The notes beneath the pieces were generated by a model. It was given only the letters and a program-made list of their open reading frames with translations. It made no database searches and had not been told where the DNA came from. Positions 14,683-22,488 of a stretch of DNA of 24,764 nucleotides are shown piece by piece. The DNA is from JAABPW01 sp037132275 (lineage in GTDB: Bacteria; Verrucomicrobiota; Kiritimatiellia; CAIKKV01; CAITUY01). Within the stretch, counting starts at the first letter, position 1. Each line of letters starts with the position of its first letter. Location of the stretch: assembly GCA_037132275.1 (NCBI GenBank), contig JBAXPK010000038.1, positions 1 to 24,764 of the forward strand, given 5' to 3'. The position numbers and the translations under genes are program-made.

Positions 14683-16680
14683 ATGGACCCTTTAGAACAA
14701 ACGCTCCCAAAATCGTCCGGCAATGGAAAGGGGCCATTGGTCCTGGTGGTGGATGATAACAGCTTTAGCCGACGCGTTATTGTGCAATTGTTGCAGACGG
14801 CTGGCTTCCAAACCTTGGAAGCCATGGATGGCGACGTCGCGCTGCGACTTTTGACCACCACCCCCGGAATCCGGTTGATGACGCTGGATCTGGAGATGCC
14901 CACCATGAACGGGTTTCAGGTGCTGGAGGCCATGCGTTCACCGGATAGGGCCGCACCGTTGCGCCAGATGGACAATGGCCGGACACCGGTCATTCTCGTT
15001 ACCGCCAATGATACTTATGCCAACCGGCGGCGGGGGTTTGAATTGGGCGCGGCCGATTTTGTTCACAAGGACCAGGTGCAGGAACAATTGGTCTTGACCG
15101 CCCGGTTGATTACCGCGCCTGCCTCCGCGTTTAGCGGAATGACCGTTCTGGTGACGGAAGATGCGCCACTGGCACGGCGGGTCATCGTGGCGTGTGCGCA
15201 ACAACTGGGCGTGAATGTCATTGAAGCCGGCGATGGTGTGGCGGCGTTGGATATTTTGCGTCAGCGCACCCCCAAGGTGGATTTGGTGATCACCGACATG
15301 CATATGCCGCGGATGAACGGGGATGAGCTATGCCGGAATATCAGGATGGAACTCGGCCTTAAGGAGCTTCCCATCCTTCTGCTTAGCGGTACGGCCGACC
15401 ACGAGACGAAATTGCGTTTATTTCAGGCCGGGGCCACCGATTATCTTGAAAAACCCTTCATCAAGGAGGAGTTGATTGCCCGGCTCGGTGTTTACCTCAA
15501 GCGCCAGCAGTTGGATCGTCATTTGCGTGAGAACATCATGCATCTGCGGGAACTCGATAAACTCAAGGATGAATTTCTCTCCATCTGTTCCCATGACCTG
15601 CGTACGCCGCTGACCGGTGTTTTGGGATTTGCTGACATTTTGCTTCGCGATCCTGAGATACATGCGGCCCAGAGGAATATGCTGCAGCAGATTCACAACT
15701 CCGGCCATTATCTGCTTGAGCTGATTAATGATCTGTTGGATCTGGGCCATGCCCAGGCCCAAAAGGAAAATATGGAGTTTGAGCCTTTGGATGTGCTCGA
15801 ACTGCTGACCCAGTGTGCGGGCGCCTTTCAATCTCTTGCGCAGAAGAAGTCCATAACCCTTGCGCTTCGTTCTGAGCCGGGCTCCCAATATGCCATCGTG
15901 GCCGGCAACCGGACCGCGTTGTCGCGCGTGTTTACCAATCTGATTTCCAATGCCATCAAATTTACCCTCGAAGGGGGGAGGGTCACACTTCAAGTCAAGC
16001 GGGATGAATCGCGTGATCTGCTGGTGATCGCTTGTACGGATTCAGGCATTGGAATCCCGTCCGCCATGTTGCCCGACCTATTCAATCGCTACTCAAAGGT
16101 TTCGCGCCCCGGTACGAGCGGAGAGCGTGGAACTGGGTTGGGTCTGTCCATTACTCGCGAGTTGGTTGAAAATCATGATGGCCAGATATCCGTCAAGAGT
16201 ATCGAGTGGGAGGGCAGCACGTTCACCGTCGAATTACCAGTATATCATAGTCCGGCGGTTGTGGAACCCGTTACCGCGCCGTCCCCTTCGTCGGCCGCCG
16301 CCCCTCTGCACCTTCTTGTGGCGGAGGATAATCCCGTAAATCTCCAGCTTGTCACCTTTTTGCTGGAGAAGATGGGTCATCATGTCGTGACGGCGATCCA
16401 TGGCCGCCTGGCGCTGGAAGCGGTAAAGGCGCGGACTGAATCATTTCATGCGATTCTGATGGATATCGAGATGCCTGAGATGGACGGTCGGCAAGCCTCC
16501 GTCGCGATCCGTGCGTGGGAACGCGAACAGCACCGCAAACCAACACCCATACTGGCCTTGACGGCCCATACTGAGCCAGCGGAGCATCGCCGTCTATTAG
16601 CCGAGGGGTTCGACGCGGTGGTGACGAAGCCAATCCAGCCCGACATCTTGCAGGCTACGCTTCGGAAAGTCGTCAGGTAG
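14683..16680 (+). CDS. Multi-receiver histidine kinase (REC-REC-HisKA-HATPase-REC)
   Basis: This 665-residue protein has no membrane segment and appears cytoplasmic. Receiver 1 (about 18-140) has VVDD and Asp69; receiver 2 (about 152-273) has Asp205 in VITDMHMP and KPF; a short coiled coil follows. The kinase core has CSHDLRTPL (His304), NLISNAIKF (419-427), DSGIGIP (453-459) and GTGLGLS (483-489). After a Pro/Ala linker, receiver 3 (about 541-665) has AEDN, Asp594 in LMDIEMPEMDG and Lys649. Two input receivers mean that it can integrate signals from other kinases, such as the hybrid kinase upstream, before its own output. Receiver 1 has VHKD in place of the usual KP after the switch lysine. 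It is the last gene of the operon and converges with cheB. Confidence 0.94.
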   Translation: MDPLEQTLPKSSGNGKGPLVLVVDDNSFSRRVIVQLLQTAGFQTLEAMDGDVALRLLTTTPGIRLMTLDLEMPTMNGFQVLEAMRSPDRAAPLRQMDNGRTPVILVTANDTYANRRRGFELGAADFVHKDQVQEQLVLTARLITAPASAFSGMTVLVTEDAPLARRVIVACAQQLGVNVIEAGDGVAALDILRQRTPKVDLVITDMHMPRMNGDELCRNIRMELGLKELPILLLSGTADHETKLRLFQAGATDYLEKPFIKEELIARLGVYLKRQQLDRHLRENIMHLRELDKLKDEFLSICSHDLRTPLTGVLGFADILLRDPEIHAAQRNMLQQIHNSGHYLLELINDLLDLGHAQAQKENMEFEPLDVLELLTQCAGAFQSLAQKKSITLALRSEPGSQYAIVAGNRTALSRVFTNLISNAIKFTLEGGRVTLQVKRDESRDLLVIACTDSGIGIPSAMLPDLFNRYSKVSRPGTSGERGTGLGLSITRELVENHDGQISVKSIEWEGSTFTVELPVYHSPAVVEPVTAPSPSSAAAPLHLLVAEDNPVNLQLVTFLLEKMGHHVVTAIHGRLALEAVKARTESFHAILMDIEMPEMDGRQASVAIRAWEREQHRKPTPILALTAHTEPAEHRRLLAEGFDAVVTKPIQPDILQATLRKVVR

Positions 16681-16683
16681 AAG

Positions 16684-16705
16684 GGCGGCCATGTCGCTGG
16701 CCGCC
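16684..16705. terminator. Hairpin between two convergent signalling operons
   Basis: GGCGGCCA (16684-16691) and TGGCCGCC (16698-16705) form a perfect 8-bp GC-rich stem with a 6-base loop. It lies in the 27-base gap between the multi-receiver kinase stop and the cheB stop. It is symmetric, so it could act on both strands. There is no T-run on either side, so it is hairpin-type rather than a classic intrinsic terminator. Confidence 0.55.
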
Positions 16706-16707
16706 GG

Positions 16708-17745
16708 TTAGGCCTCGCTGGCGTGCTGGAGGAGAAGTTCTGGAATGCGCCGTAGCGGGGCGATTTCGACGGCGGCGCCAAGTTTGATGGCTTCAGCCGG
16801 CATCCCGAACACCACGCAGGAGGCGCGATCCTGAGCTAGAGTGTACGCTCCCTGTTGCCGAAGGGCCAGCAAGCCTTCTGCGCCATCCGATCCCATGCCG
16901 GTCAGGAGCGCTGCCGCCACCCTGACGTCCTTGCATTTCGCCACCGATTGAAACAACACTTCCACACTTGGTCGCTGATGGTACACCATCGGCCCATCCT
17001 TGATCTGCACGACCAGACTGGATTCACGGCGCCGCAACAGCATGTGACGATTACCGGGAGCAATCAAGGCCAGTCCTTGTCGCACAACGTCACCGTCCGC
17101 CGCCTCGCGCACTTCCATGGCACAGAGGGAATCGAGTCGTTTGGCGAAACTGGCGGTAAAGTAGGCGGGCATATGCTGAACAATCAAGGTGGGCGGGGCG
17201 TCAGCCGGGAAACGGCCGAGAATGTGCTCAAGCGCCTGGGTACCCCCCGTGGAGGCGCCCATGGCCACAATCCGGCGGGACGGACCTTCAAAGGATAACG
17301 TCGGCAAGGCGTCAGGAACGTCGAGGTCGGAGGAGGAAAGCGTCTCGGGCTTGATTTGGAACGCGGCCTTGATTTTTGCCAGGAGAATTTCGGTCATGTC
17401 CGCTAGGGGAAGTCCTGGCCCAGGTTTACAGGCGACATCCACCGCGCCGGCGCGAATCGCGTCCAGTGCCATCTGGCCGCCCGGCTCCGTCAGGGAAGAG
17501 ACGATGATCACCGGCAGCGGCTTGTAGTGCATGAGGCGGCGTAAAAACGTCAGGCCATCCATGCGTGGCATTTCGATATCCAGCAACACGACATCCGGGG
17601 CGAGTTTGAGGATCTTGTCACGCGCGATGAAGGCATCCGGTGCCGTGCCGACGATATTAATCTGGGGATCACGGCCCAACTCGGATGTCAGTACCTCCCG
17701 AACGATGGCCGAATCATCTACCAGTAATACCTTGATTTTTTCCAT
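16708..17745 (-). CDS. cheB: Chemotaxis response regulator protein-glutamate methylesterase CheB
   Basis: This 345-residue protein removes methyl groups from (and deamidates) chemoreceptors when phosphorylated by CheA, giving adaptation. The receiver (1-125) has VDDS, Asp56 in LLDIEMP and CKPG. A linker (130-155) leads to the methylesterase domain (about 157-340) with the catalytic triad Ser165 in MGASTGG, His191 in VQHMP and Asp287 in GMGSDGA. Also present are APGNRHML (229-236) and FGMPAEA (313-319). The frame is open to 17793, but the ATG at 17745 fits the family start. It lies 7 bases after the CheX-like stop, with only a weak Shine-Dalgarno, so coupling to the upstream gene is likely. 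It is the last gene of the che operon. Confidence 0.95.
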   Translation of the reverse strand: MEKIKVLLVDDSAIVREVLTSELGRDPQINIVGTAPDAFIARDKILKLAPDVVLLDIEMPRMDGLTFLRRLMHYKPLPVIIVSSLTEPGGQMALDAIRAGAVDVACKPGPGLPLADMTEILLAKIKAAFQIKPETLSSSDLDVPDALPTLSFEGPSRRIVAMGASTGGTQALEHILGRFPADAPPTLIVQHMPAYFTASFAKRLDSLCAMEVREAADGDVVRQGLALIAPGNRHMLLRRRESSLVVQIKDGPMVYHQRPSVEVLFQSVAKCKDVRVAAALLTGMGSDGAEGLLALRQQGAYTLAQDRASCVVFGMPAEAIKLGAAVEIAPLRRIPELLLQHASEA

Positions 17746-17752
17746 AGGTTCT

Positions 17753-18205
17753 TCAAGCCCCCAGAAATACAAAAAGCGGCTGGCCCTCCACATTCAGCGC
17801 CACTTGAGGCCAGCCCGCTAGTTGAGTTTGGAGCGTAAGATCATCAACGCTGGAGATGGTCGGTGCCGACAAGTCATAAATCGGCGTATTGCCTTCTATT
17901 TCGTGCAGGTAATCGCCGCACGTCACGTTGAGCAACTCCTTGAGTGCATCCACGGCCTGTTCGTCTGAGACGTCATCCCGTTCGATACCGAAAAGGTTGG
18001 CGGCCATCTGTCGGGCCAAGCAGGGCGTCGTGGCCATGCCCAGTTTCCCTGTGCGAGGGCCAGAAAAGATCAACCTGACCACCCATGCCGTGGAAGGCAT
18101 GGCGGAGGGGGGATTGACATCCGGTGGATCGCCCAGCAGAAAGGCGAACTGTTCCAAGGTTTCGATGGTGACCCGGCCGAGGATGTTGGTGTCGTCTGTG
18201 CTCAT
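17753..18205 (-). CDS. cheX: CheX-like chemotaxis phosphatase
   Basis: This 150-residue protein resembles the CheC/CheX/FliY family, which dephosphorylates CheY-P. The signature is present once, as DALKELLNVTCGDYL (residues 87-101), with the catalytic pair Glu90 and Asn93 and Gly97. One motif rather than two fits CheX. The overall sequence is divergent and Pro-rich near 28-38 (PPDVNPPSAMP), so similarity outside the motif is weak. The start at 18205 has AGGAG about 9 bases upstream and sits 22 bases after the CheY-like stop; the frame is open further upstream without support. The position between cheY and cheB, with no cheZ or cheC nearby, supports a CheY-P phosphatase role. Confidence 0.75.
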   Translation of the reverse strand: MSTDDTNILGRVTIETLEQFAFLLGDPPDVNPPSAMPSTAWVVRLIFSGPRTGKLGMATTPCLARQMAANLFGIERDDVSDEQAVDALKELLNVTCGDYLHEIEGNTPIYDLSAPTISSVDDLTLQTQLAGWPQVALNVEGQPLFVFLGA

Positions 18206-18227
18206 GTTAGTGGCGCTCCTGGGATCG

Positions 18228-18611
18228 TTAAGTCGGTGAAGCCAGCAAGCGCTCAACTGTTGATTTGAGCTCTTCTGGCGTGAGAGGTTTTGTCAGATAG
18301 GCCTGCACGCCCGCCGCCTTGAGTTCGTTCATGCGATGGACGCTTCGGTCGGTTGAGATGATGATGACCGGCACGGCTTTCAGTACCTCTAGTGCCCGCA
18401 TCTGATGCACCAGTTCCACGCCATTCATGACCGGCATGTTGATGTCGGCGAAAACAATGTCAACCCATTCGTGTTTCAACAAGTCCAGCGCCTCCTGGCC
18501 GTTGCGGGCCTGATAGACCTGGTTGAGGGGTACACCGGAAATTTCCAGTGTGCGCGCAATGAAGGTGCGCGCCGTCAGCGAGTCATCGACAATCAATACG
18601 TTGTAGGCCAT
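18228..18611 (-). CDS. cheY: CheY-like response regulator
   Basis: This 127-residue single-domain receiver matches CheY in length. It has VDDS (8-11), phosphoacceptor Asp56 in FADINMP, Thr/Ser87 in IISTD and Lys108 in LTKPL. With cheA in the same operon it is the probable output that binds the flagellar switch, though CheY homologues can also act as phosphate sinks. GGGAG lies about 9 bases before the ATG. It is 15 bases after the CheD stop and 22 bases before the CheX-like gene, its likely phosphatase. Confidence 0.93.
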   Translation of the reverse strand: MAYNVLIVDDSLTARTFIARTLEISGVPLNQVYQARNGQEALDLLKHEWVDIVFADINMPVMNGVELVHQMRALEVLKAVPVIIISTDRSVHRMNELKAAGVQAYLTKPLTPEELKSTVERLLASPT

Positions 18612-18626
18612 GTTTGTTTGCTCCCG

Positions 18627-19106
18627 TTACAAGTCCCGTTCCACGCCGCCACTGCGCACGATCAGGCGGCCCGTGGCAATTTCAAGACGGAGAGTTCGCG
18701 ATTGCTCACCCCCGACATCCTCGCTTTTGATCAATAGTCCGTTTTTCCACATAATCTTTCTGAAGATGGCTTGATTTCTTTCCCCGATGCGAAACAGATT
18801 GGTGCTATCCATGATGCTTGCGCCGCCGGCCACGCGTACAATCAAGTCCTTTTTTCGAGAGCCTCGGATGAAAAGCTCATCCAAGAGGCGCGGGATGCCA
18901 ACATCCACGAACATAAAGGGTTTTTCTTGGGATTTGTGGGGGTCGATTTGAGAAAGCGGCAGCATGCAGTGCGCCATACCGCCCAGATGCAACACCGGGT
19001 CATAGAGCGCCACTCCCAGGCATGACCCCAGCGAATAAGTGACCAACACCTCATCCATCTCGCTGGCGAGGGACGCCCCGGCTATATCCACAATGATGTT
19101 TTTCAT
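18627..19106 (-). CDS. cheD: Chemoreceptor glutamine deamidase CheD
   Basis: This 159-residue protein converts specific receptor glutamines to glutamates and can interact with CheC/CheX-type phosphatases. The catalytic triad is visible as Thr23 and Cys29 in TYSLGSCLGVALYDP (23-37) and His46 in GGMAHCMLP (42-50), with the same spacing as the known Thr-Cys-His set of the family. Also present are VDVGIPRLLDEL and VAGGASI (about 92-98). The ATG (19106-19104) overlaps the cheR stop codon by 4 bases. With cheR and cheB this gives a complete receptor modification set. Confidence 0.95.
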   Translation of the reverse strand: MKNIIVDIAGASLASEMDEVLVTYSLGSCLGVALYDPVLHLGGMAHCMLPLSQIDPHKSQEKPFMFVDVGIPRLLDELFIRGSRKKDLIVRVAGGASIMDSTNLFRIGERNQAIFRKIMWKNGLLIKSEDVGGEQSRTLRLEIATGRLIVRSGGVERDL

Positions 19107-19924
19107 TTCTTGATATAGATTGAAGGTTCAAGGGGTTTGAAGGCTCCCAGAAGCCCTGAGAGACTTTCAGCATGCCCCACCACGAGATAGCCGTCGACCC
19201 GTAACAGCCGATGGCATTCCTCAAGCAGTCGCCGCCGGACATCGTTGTCAAAATAGATCATGACATTGCGGCAAAAAATGACATCAAACGGGCCTTGCAT
19301 CGGGAAAGGCGGGTGGGACAGGTTGAGGCGCGCAAATTTTATCAGGGTGGTTAGCTCGTCGCTGACGCGATAGACGCCCCCCTGTGCCGGCTTGAAGTAG
19401 CGGTCCCGCAACGGTTGGGGGATCGGGCTGATATCGGTTCCGGAGTACAGGCCTGCCTTCGCTTCGGCCAGGGCGCGGGTGGAAAGGTCGGTGGCAAGGA
19501 TGCGCACATCCAATTCCGGCGGCAGATGCTCGCGAACCATCATGGCCATGCAGTAGGGTTCCTCGCCTGACGAGGCGGCGGCACACCACATCCTGAACCG
19601 TGTCTGGCCGGCCGCGTGCCATTGCATTAGCCAATCCGCCATGCGTTTGAAATGCGCCGGTTCTCGAAAAAATTGAGTGACGTTGGTGGAAATGGCGTTT
19701 AGCATTTCGATGGGTTCGCCCTCCTCCGGTGAGTTTTCCAGAAGGGTCAGATACTCGCTATACCGCGTGAGTCCCAATTGACGCATGCGCTTTCCAAGAC
19801 GAGCGGCGACGAGGGCCTCCTTTTTTTCACCCAGCACAATGCCGGCCTTTTGATAGACAATCTCCGCGATGCGGCGAAAAGTCCTCGGATCCAGTCCGGA
19901 CTCGGTTTCGACGGTGCTGGGCAT
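19103..19924 (-). CDS. cheR: Chemotaxis protein methyltransferase CheR
   Basis: This 273-residue SAM-dependent enzyme methylates receptor glutamates. The N-terminal helical domain (about 10-80) is followed by ISTNVTQFFREPAHF (78-92), the SAM-binding motif WCAAASSGEEPYCMAM (113-128), ILATDLSTRALAEAKAGLY (142-160) and FDVIFCRNVMIYFD (213-226). The length is normal for CheR and there are no TPR repeats. The ATG is 10 bases after the mcp stop and lacks a clear Shine-Dalgarno, so translation is probably coupled. The receptor encoded just upstream lacks a C-terminal CheR-binding pentapeptide, so recognition must be of the pentapeptide-independent kind. Confidence 0.96.
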   Translation of the reverse strand: MPSTVETESGLDPRTFRRIAEIVYQKAGIVLGEKKEALVAARLGKRMRQLGLTRYSEYLTLLENSPEEGEPIEMLNAISTNVTQFFREPAHFKRMADWLMQWHAAGQTRFRMWCAAASSGEEPYCMAMMVREHLPPELDVRILATDLSTRALAEAKAGLYSGTDISPIPQPLRDRYFKPAQGGVYRVSDELTTLIKFARLNLSHPPFPMQGPFDVIFCRNVMIYFDNDVRRRLLEECHRLLRVDGYLVVGHAESLSGLLGAFKPLEPSIYIKK

Positions 19925-19934
19925 GGCGTGGGAC

Positions 19935-21953
19935 TCAGAAATGTTTCAAATCGTGATCTTCCAGCGGAATTACTTTTTCAGGTGACAGCGTCGTTCTGGC
20001 CATCATGTGGGTGGCCACGGGTTTGGGCGGTGTGGCGTGGAATTTTCCGCTGGCTTGTGTCCCCGTGTGCTGCATCCCCCTATGCACCGGTGTTTGGCTG
20101 ACGGCGGCGCTGCCGCTGACCAGAGCGGTGAGTTCGGCCACCAGCGCATACAATTCCTGTGCCTGGCTCGACAGTTCTTCCGATGCGCTTGCCGATTCCT
20201 CGGCATTGGCCGCATTTTGCTGAATCACCTTGTCCATTTCGCTGACCGCCACATTGACTTGGTCAATTCCCTGCGCCTGCTGACGCGAGGCGGCGGATAT
20301 TTCCGCCACGAGGCTGGCGACTTTCAATGCGCTGCCTTGAATGGTGGTCAGGGCGTTGGACACTTTGGTATTGGCTTGAACCCCTGTTTCGGCGTTTTTC
20401 TGTGCGCCCTCGATCAAACTGGCGGTGGTTTTGGCGGCCTCGGCGCTACGTCGCGCCAGGTTACGCACTTCCTCAGCCACTACGGCAAAGCCTTTTCCAG
20501 CCTCGCCGGCACGTGCGGCCTCGACGGCGGCGTTCAAGGCTAGCAGGTTGGTCTGGAAAGCAATCTCGTCGATTGTCTTAATAATTTTGGCCATTTCCTG
20601 CGCCGACTGGCGGATCTCGCCAATGGCGGTGGACATGCCCTGCATGGAGTTGACGCCATCCAGAACCATACCCTTAGTCTCGGCCATCAGCCCATCGGTT
20701 TTCACGGCGTTGTCCGCATTCTGACGGGTCATTGAGGCCATTTCCTCTAGAGAGGCGGATGTTTCCTCCAGACTGGAAGCCTGCTCGCTGGAGCCTTGGG
20801 CCATCTGCTGGCTGGCGCTGGCCACCTGATTCGAGGCGCTGGCAACTTGCTCGGCGCCCGCTGACATGCTGCCAATGATGCGGTTGAGCGGCTTTGTGAT
20901 GGACCGTGAGAGGAGAAGGGAGAAGGTGATGCCCGCCAATAAGGCCACCAGAATCCCGCCGCCCAGCATATAAAACGCGTGGGACACCGTATCCATGGTG
21001 GACTTGCTGGTCCGGCGGACCTGTGTGATGCCTTGTTCGGCCGTGCCATCGGCCTGAGCCACCAGTTGGGTGGCGGCATTGTTGCTATCGGCCTGCATTG
21101 TTTGCAAGTTCTTCCAACCGGCCACCAAGCCCTCGATCGCGTCACGGAAATCTACTGAGGCTTTGCGGCATCCGTCAAATGCAGCCAGATTTAGTTGATC
21201 CACGGTGGCGCGCAACTCGGTTAGCTTTTGGTTGATTTCGTCGAAATTGCCCAGCGCCTTGCTGGCGATCAGCGGATCCCGTTTCAATTCGGCCAGTTGT
21301 GTTGAAATATACGCCTCGTGCCCAAGGTCGATCAAGTCGCGATAGGTGCTTATTTCTTTCAGATGTCCGGCTAATAATGTGGATGCCCCCTCGGTGCTGG
21401 AGGAAGCATTTGTGCTGCCGTCCTTGTGCCCAATCAAGGTAGCCACCGATTGTATTGAGGACTGAAACTCGGCATTGGCAATGACAATACACGCTTTGTT
21501 GTAGCGATCCTCGGCGTCCAGCATAATTTGTTTGAGCGCCAGAATCTTCTCCATCTGTTCGACGGATATTCGCAGCATCTCTTCATAGTGTTCGGCGGAC
21601 TGGTCCGCTTTACCTGCCAGGGCCTTGACCTCATCTAACCTGTGTTGCTTGGACAGGTTGATGGTTTCGCGGATGGAATCGCGAGCTTCATTCAGGTTGG
21701 TGGTAACTGAGTTGCGTTGCTGAGTGCTGGGACTTTGCTGATAATGCAAATCCTCGACGATGGTTTGAAGCGAATGACGCTCGATATTATTGGCGGCAAT
21801 CACCGTCGGTACGGCCTCCTCGGCCAGATCCTGCGAAGCCGTTTGGATGGTGGCTAGTTGAAAAACGGCATAGGCGCCCACTCCCACGATGATGCCGAGC
21901 AATACCGCAAAGCCCAATCCGATTTTAACCGCCAACCGCACTTGTTTCTTCAT
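19935..21953 (-). CDS. Methyl-accepting chemotaxis protein with large periplasmic domain
   Basis: This is a 672-residue transmembrane chemoreceptor. TM1 is at about 11-33 and TM2 at about 328-349, enclosing a predicted periplasmic domain of almost 300 residues. That domain is mostly helical and rich in Gln, Thr and Ala, fits a long helical bundle and has no recognised PAS or Cache motif. A HAMP-like stretch (SRSITKPLNRII, 349-360) follows. The signalling hairpin has methylation-type regions (SSLEETSASLEEMASMT, 393-409) and the conserved tip EIAFQTNLLALNAAVEAARA (463-482). The C-terminal tail is a 60-residue flexible stretch without an NWETF-like tether. The ATG at 21953 overlaps the cheW stop (ATGA) and has AGGGAGA upstream. 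The ligand is unknown. Confidence 0.94.
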   Translation of the reverse strand: MKKQVRLAVKIGLGFAVLLGIIVGVGAYAVFQLATIQTASQDLAEEAVPTVIAANNIERHSLQTIVEDLHYQQSPSTQQRNSVTTNLNEARDSIRETINLSKQHRLDEVKALAGKADQSAEHYEEMLRISVEQMEKILALKQIMLDAEDRYNKACIVIANAEFQSSIQSVATLIGHKDGSTNASSSTEGASTLLAGHLKEISTYRDLIDLGHEAYISTQLAELKRDPLIASKALGNFDEINQKLTELRATVDQLNLAAFDGCRKASVDFRDAIEGLVAGWKNLQTMQADSNNAATQLVAQADGTAEQGITQVRRTSKSTMDTVSHAFYMLGGGILVALLAGITFSLLLSRSITKPLNRIIGSMSAGAEQVASASNQVASASQQMAQGSSEQASSLEETSASLEEMASMTRQNADNAVKTDGLMAETKGMVLDGVNSMQGMSTAIGEIRQSAQEMAKIIKTIDEIAFQTNLLALNAAVEAARAGEAGKGFAVVAEEVRNLARRSAEAAKTTASLIEGAQKNAETGVQANTKVSNALTTIQGSALKVASLVAEISAASRQQAQGIDQVNVAVSEMDKVIQQNAANAEESASASEELSSQAQELYALVAELTALVSGSAAVSQTPVHRGMQHTGTQASGKFHATPPKPVATHMMARTTLSPEKVIPLEDHDLKHF

Positions 21954-22477
21954 GATTGTTCTCCCTTGTTTTCCGCCCGGATGGCGGTCTGTTCCACGGC
22001 TCTCCATTCCTTTCGATCCAAAATCCTGGCCACATTTAGCAGCATGATAACACGTGCGCCAATCTGGCCGATACCCGCCATGAACCCGGTGTCAACTTGG
22101 TCGCCGAATTCCGGGGGTTTCTCGATGCGTTCGGCGGGTAAATCCAGCACCTCGGTCACCTCATCCACCATAACGCCGCACACCAGTTGGCCTTGCTCTT
22201 GCTGCACTTGTAGCACCACGATGCATGTTCGCGCCGTGATGTCCTGATCAGGCAAATCGAAACGCAACCGCAAATTCAGCACCGGCACGACCTTGCCGCG
22301 GAGGTTAATGACGCCTTGGATCATGGCCGGCATGCGCGGCACGCGGGTCACATCCACCCACTGAATAATTTCCTGCACCGAGAGGACGGGAAAACCGTAT
22401 TCCTCGCCTGCTAGGCGGAATATCAGATATTTCTCCGCCTGTTGCCCGCCTCCACGATGGGTATCCAATAAGGCCAT
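21950..22477 (-). CDS. cheW: Chemotaxis adaptor protein CheW
   Basis: This 175-residue CheW-domain protein couples receptors to CheA. Typical stretches are EKYLIFRLAGEEYGFPVLSV, VTRVPRMPAMIQGVINLRGK, VVPVLNLR, VCGVMVDEVTEVL and GIGQIGARVIMLLNVARIL. An N-terminal extension of about 14 residues and a charged tail of about 20 residues flank the domain. The ATG at 22477 has GAGGGA about 7 bases upstream. A GTG at 22492 would instead overlap the cheA stop by 4 bases, so the start is uncertain by five codons. Its stop overlaps the mcp ATG, placing adaptor and receptor under coupled translation. Confidence 0.95.
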   Translation of the reverse strand: MALLDTHRGGGQQAEKYLIFRLAGEEYGFPVLSVQEIIQWVDVTRVPRMPAMIQGVINLRGKVVPVLNLRLRFDLPDQDITARTCIVVLQVQQEQGQLVCGVMVDEVTEVLDLPAERIEKPPEFGDQVDTGFMAGIGQIGARVIMLLNVARILDRKEWRAVEQTAIRAENKGEQS

Positions 22478-22488
22478 GTGTACGTCCC

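Noticed and set aside
17746..17793. 16-codon N-terminal extension of cheB
   Set aside because: It would overlap the CheX-like gene and gives residues unlike CheB; the ATG at 17745 matches the family start.
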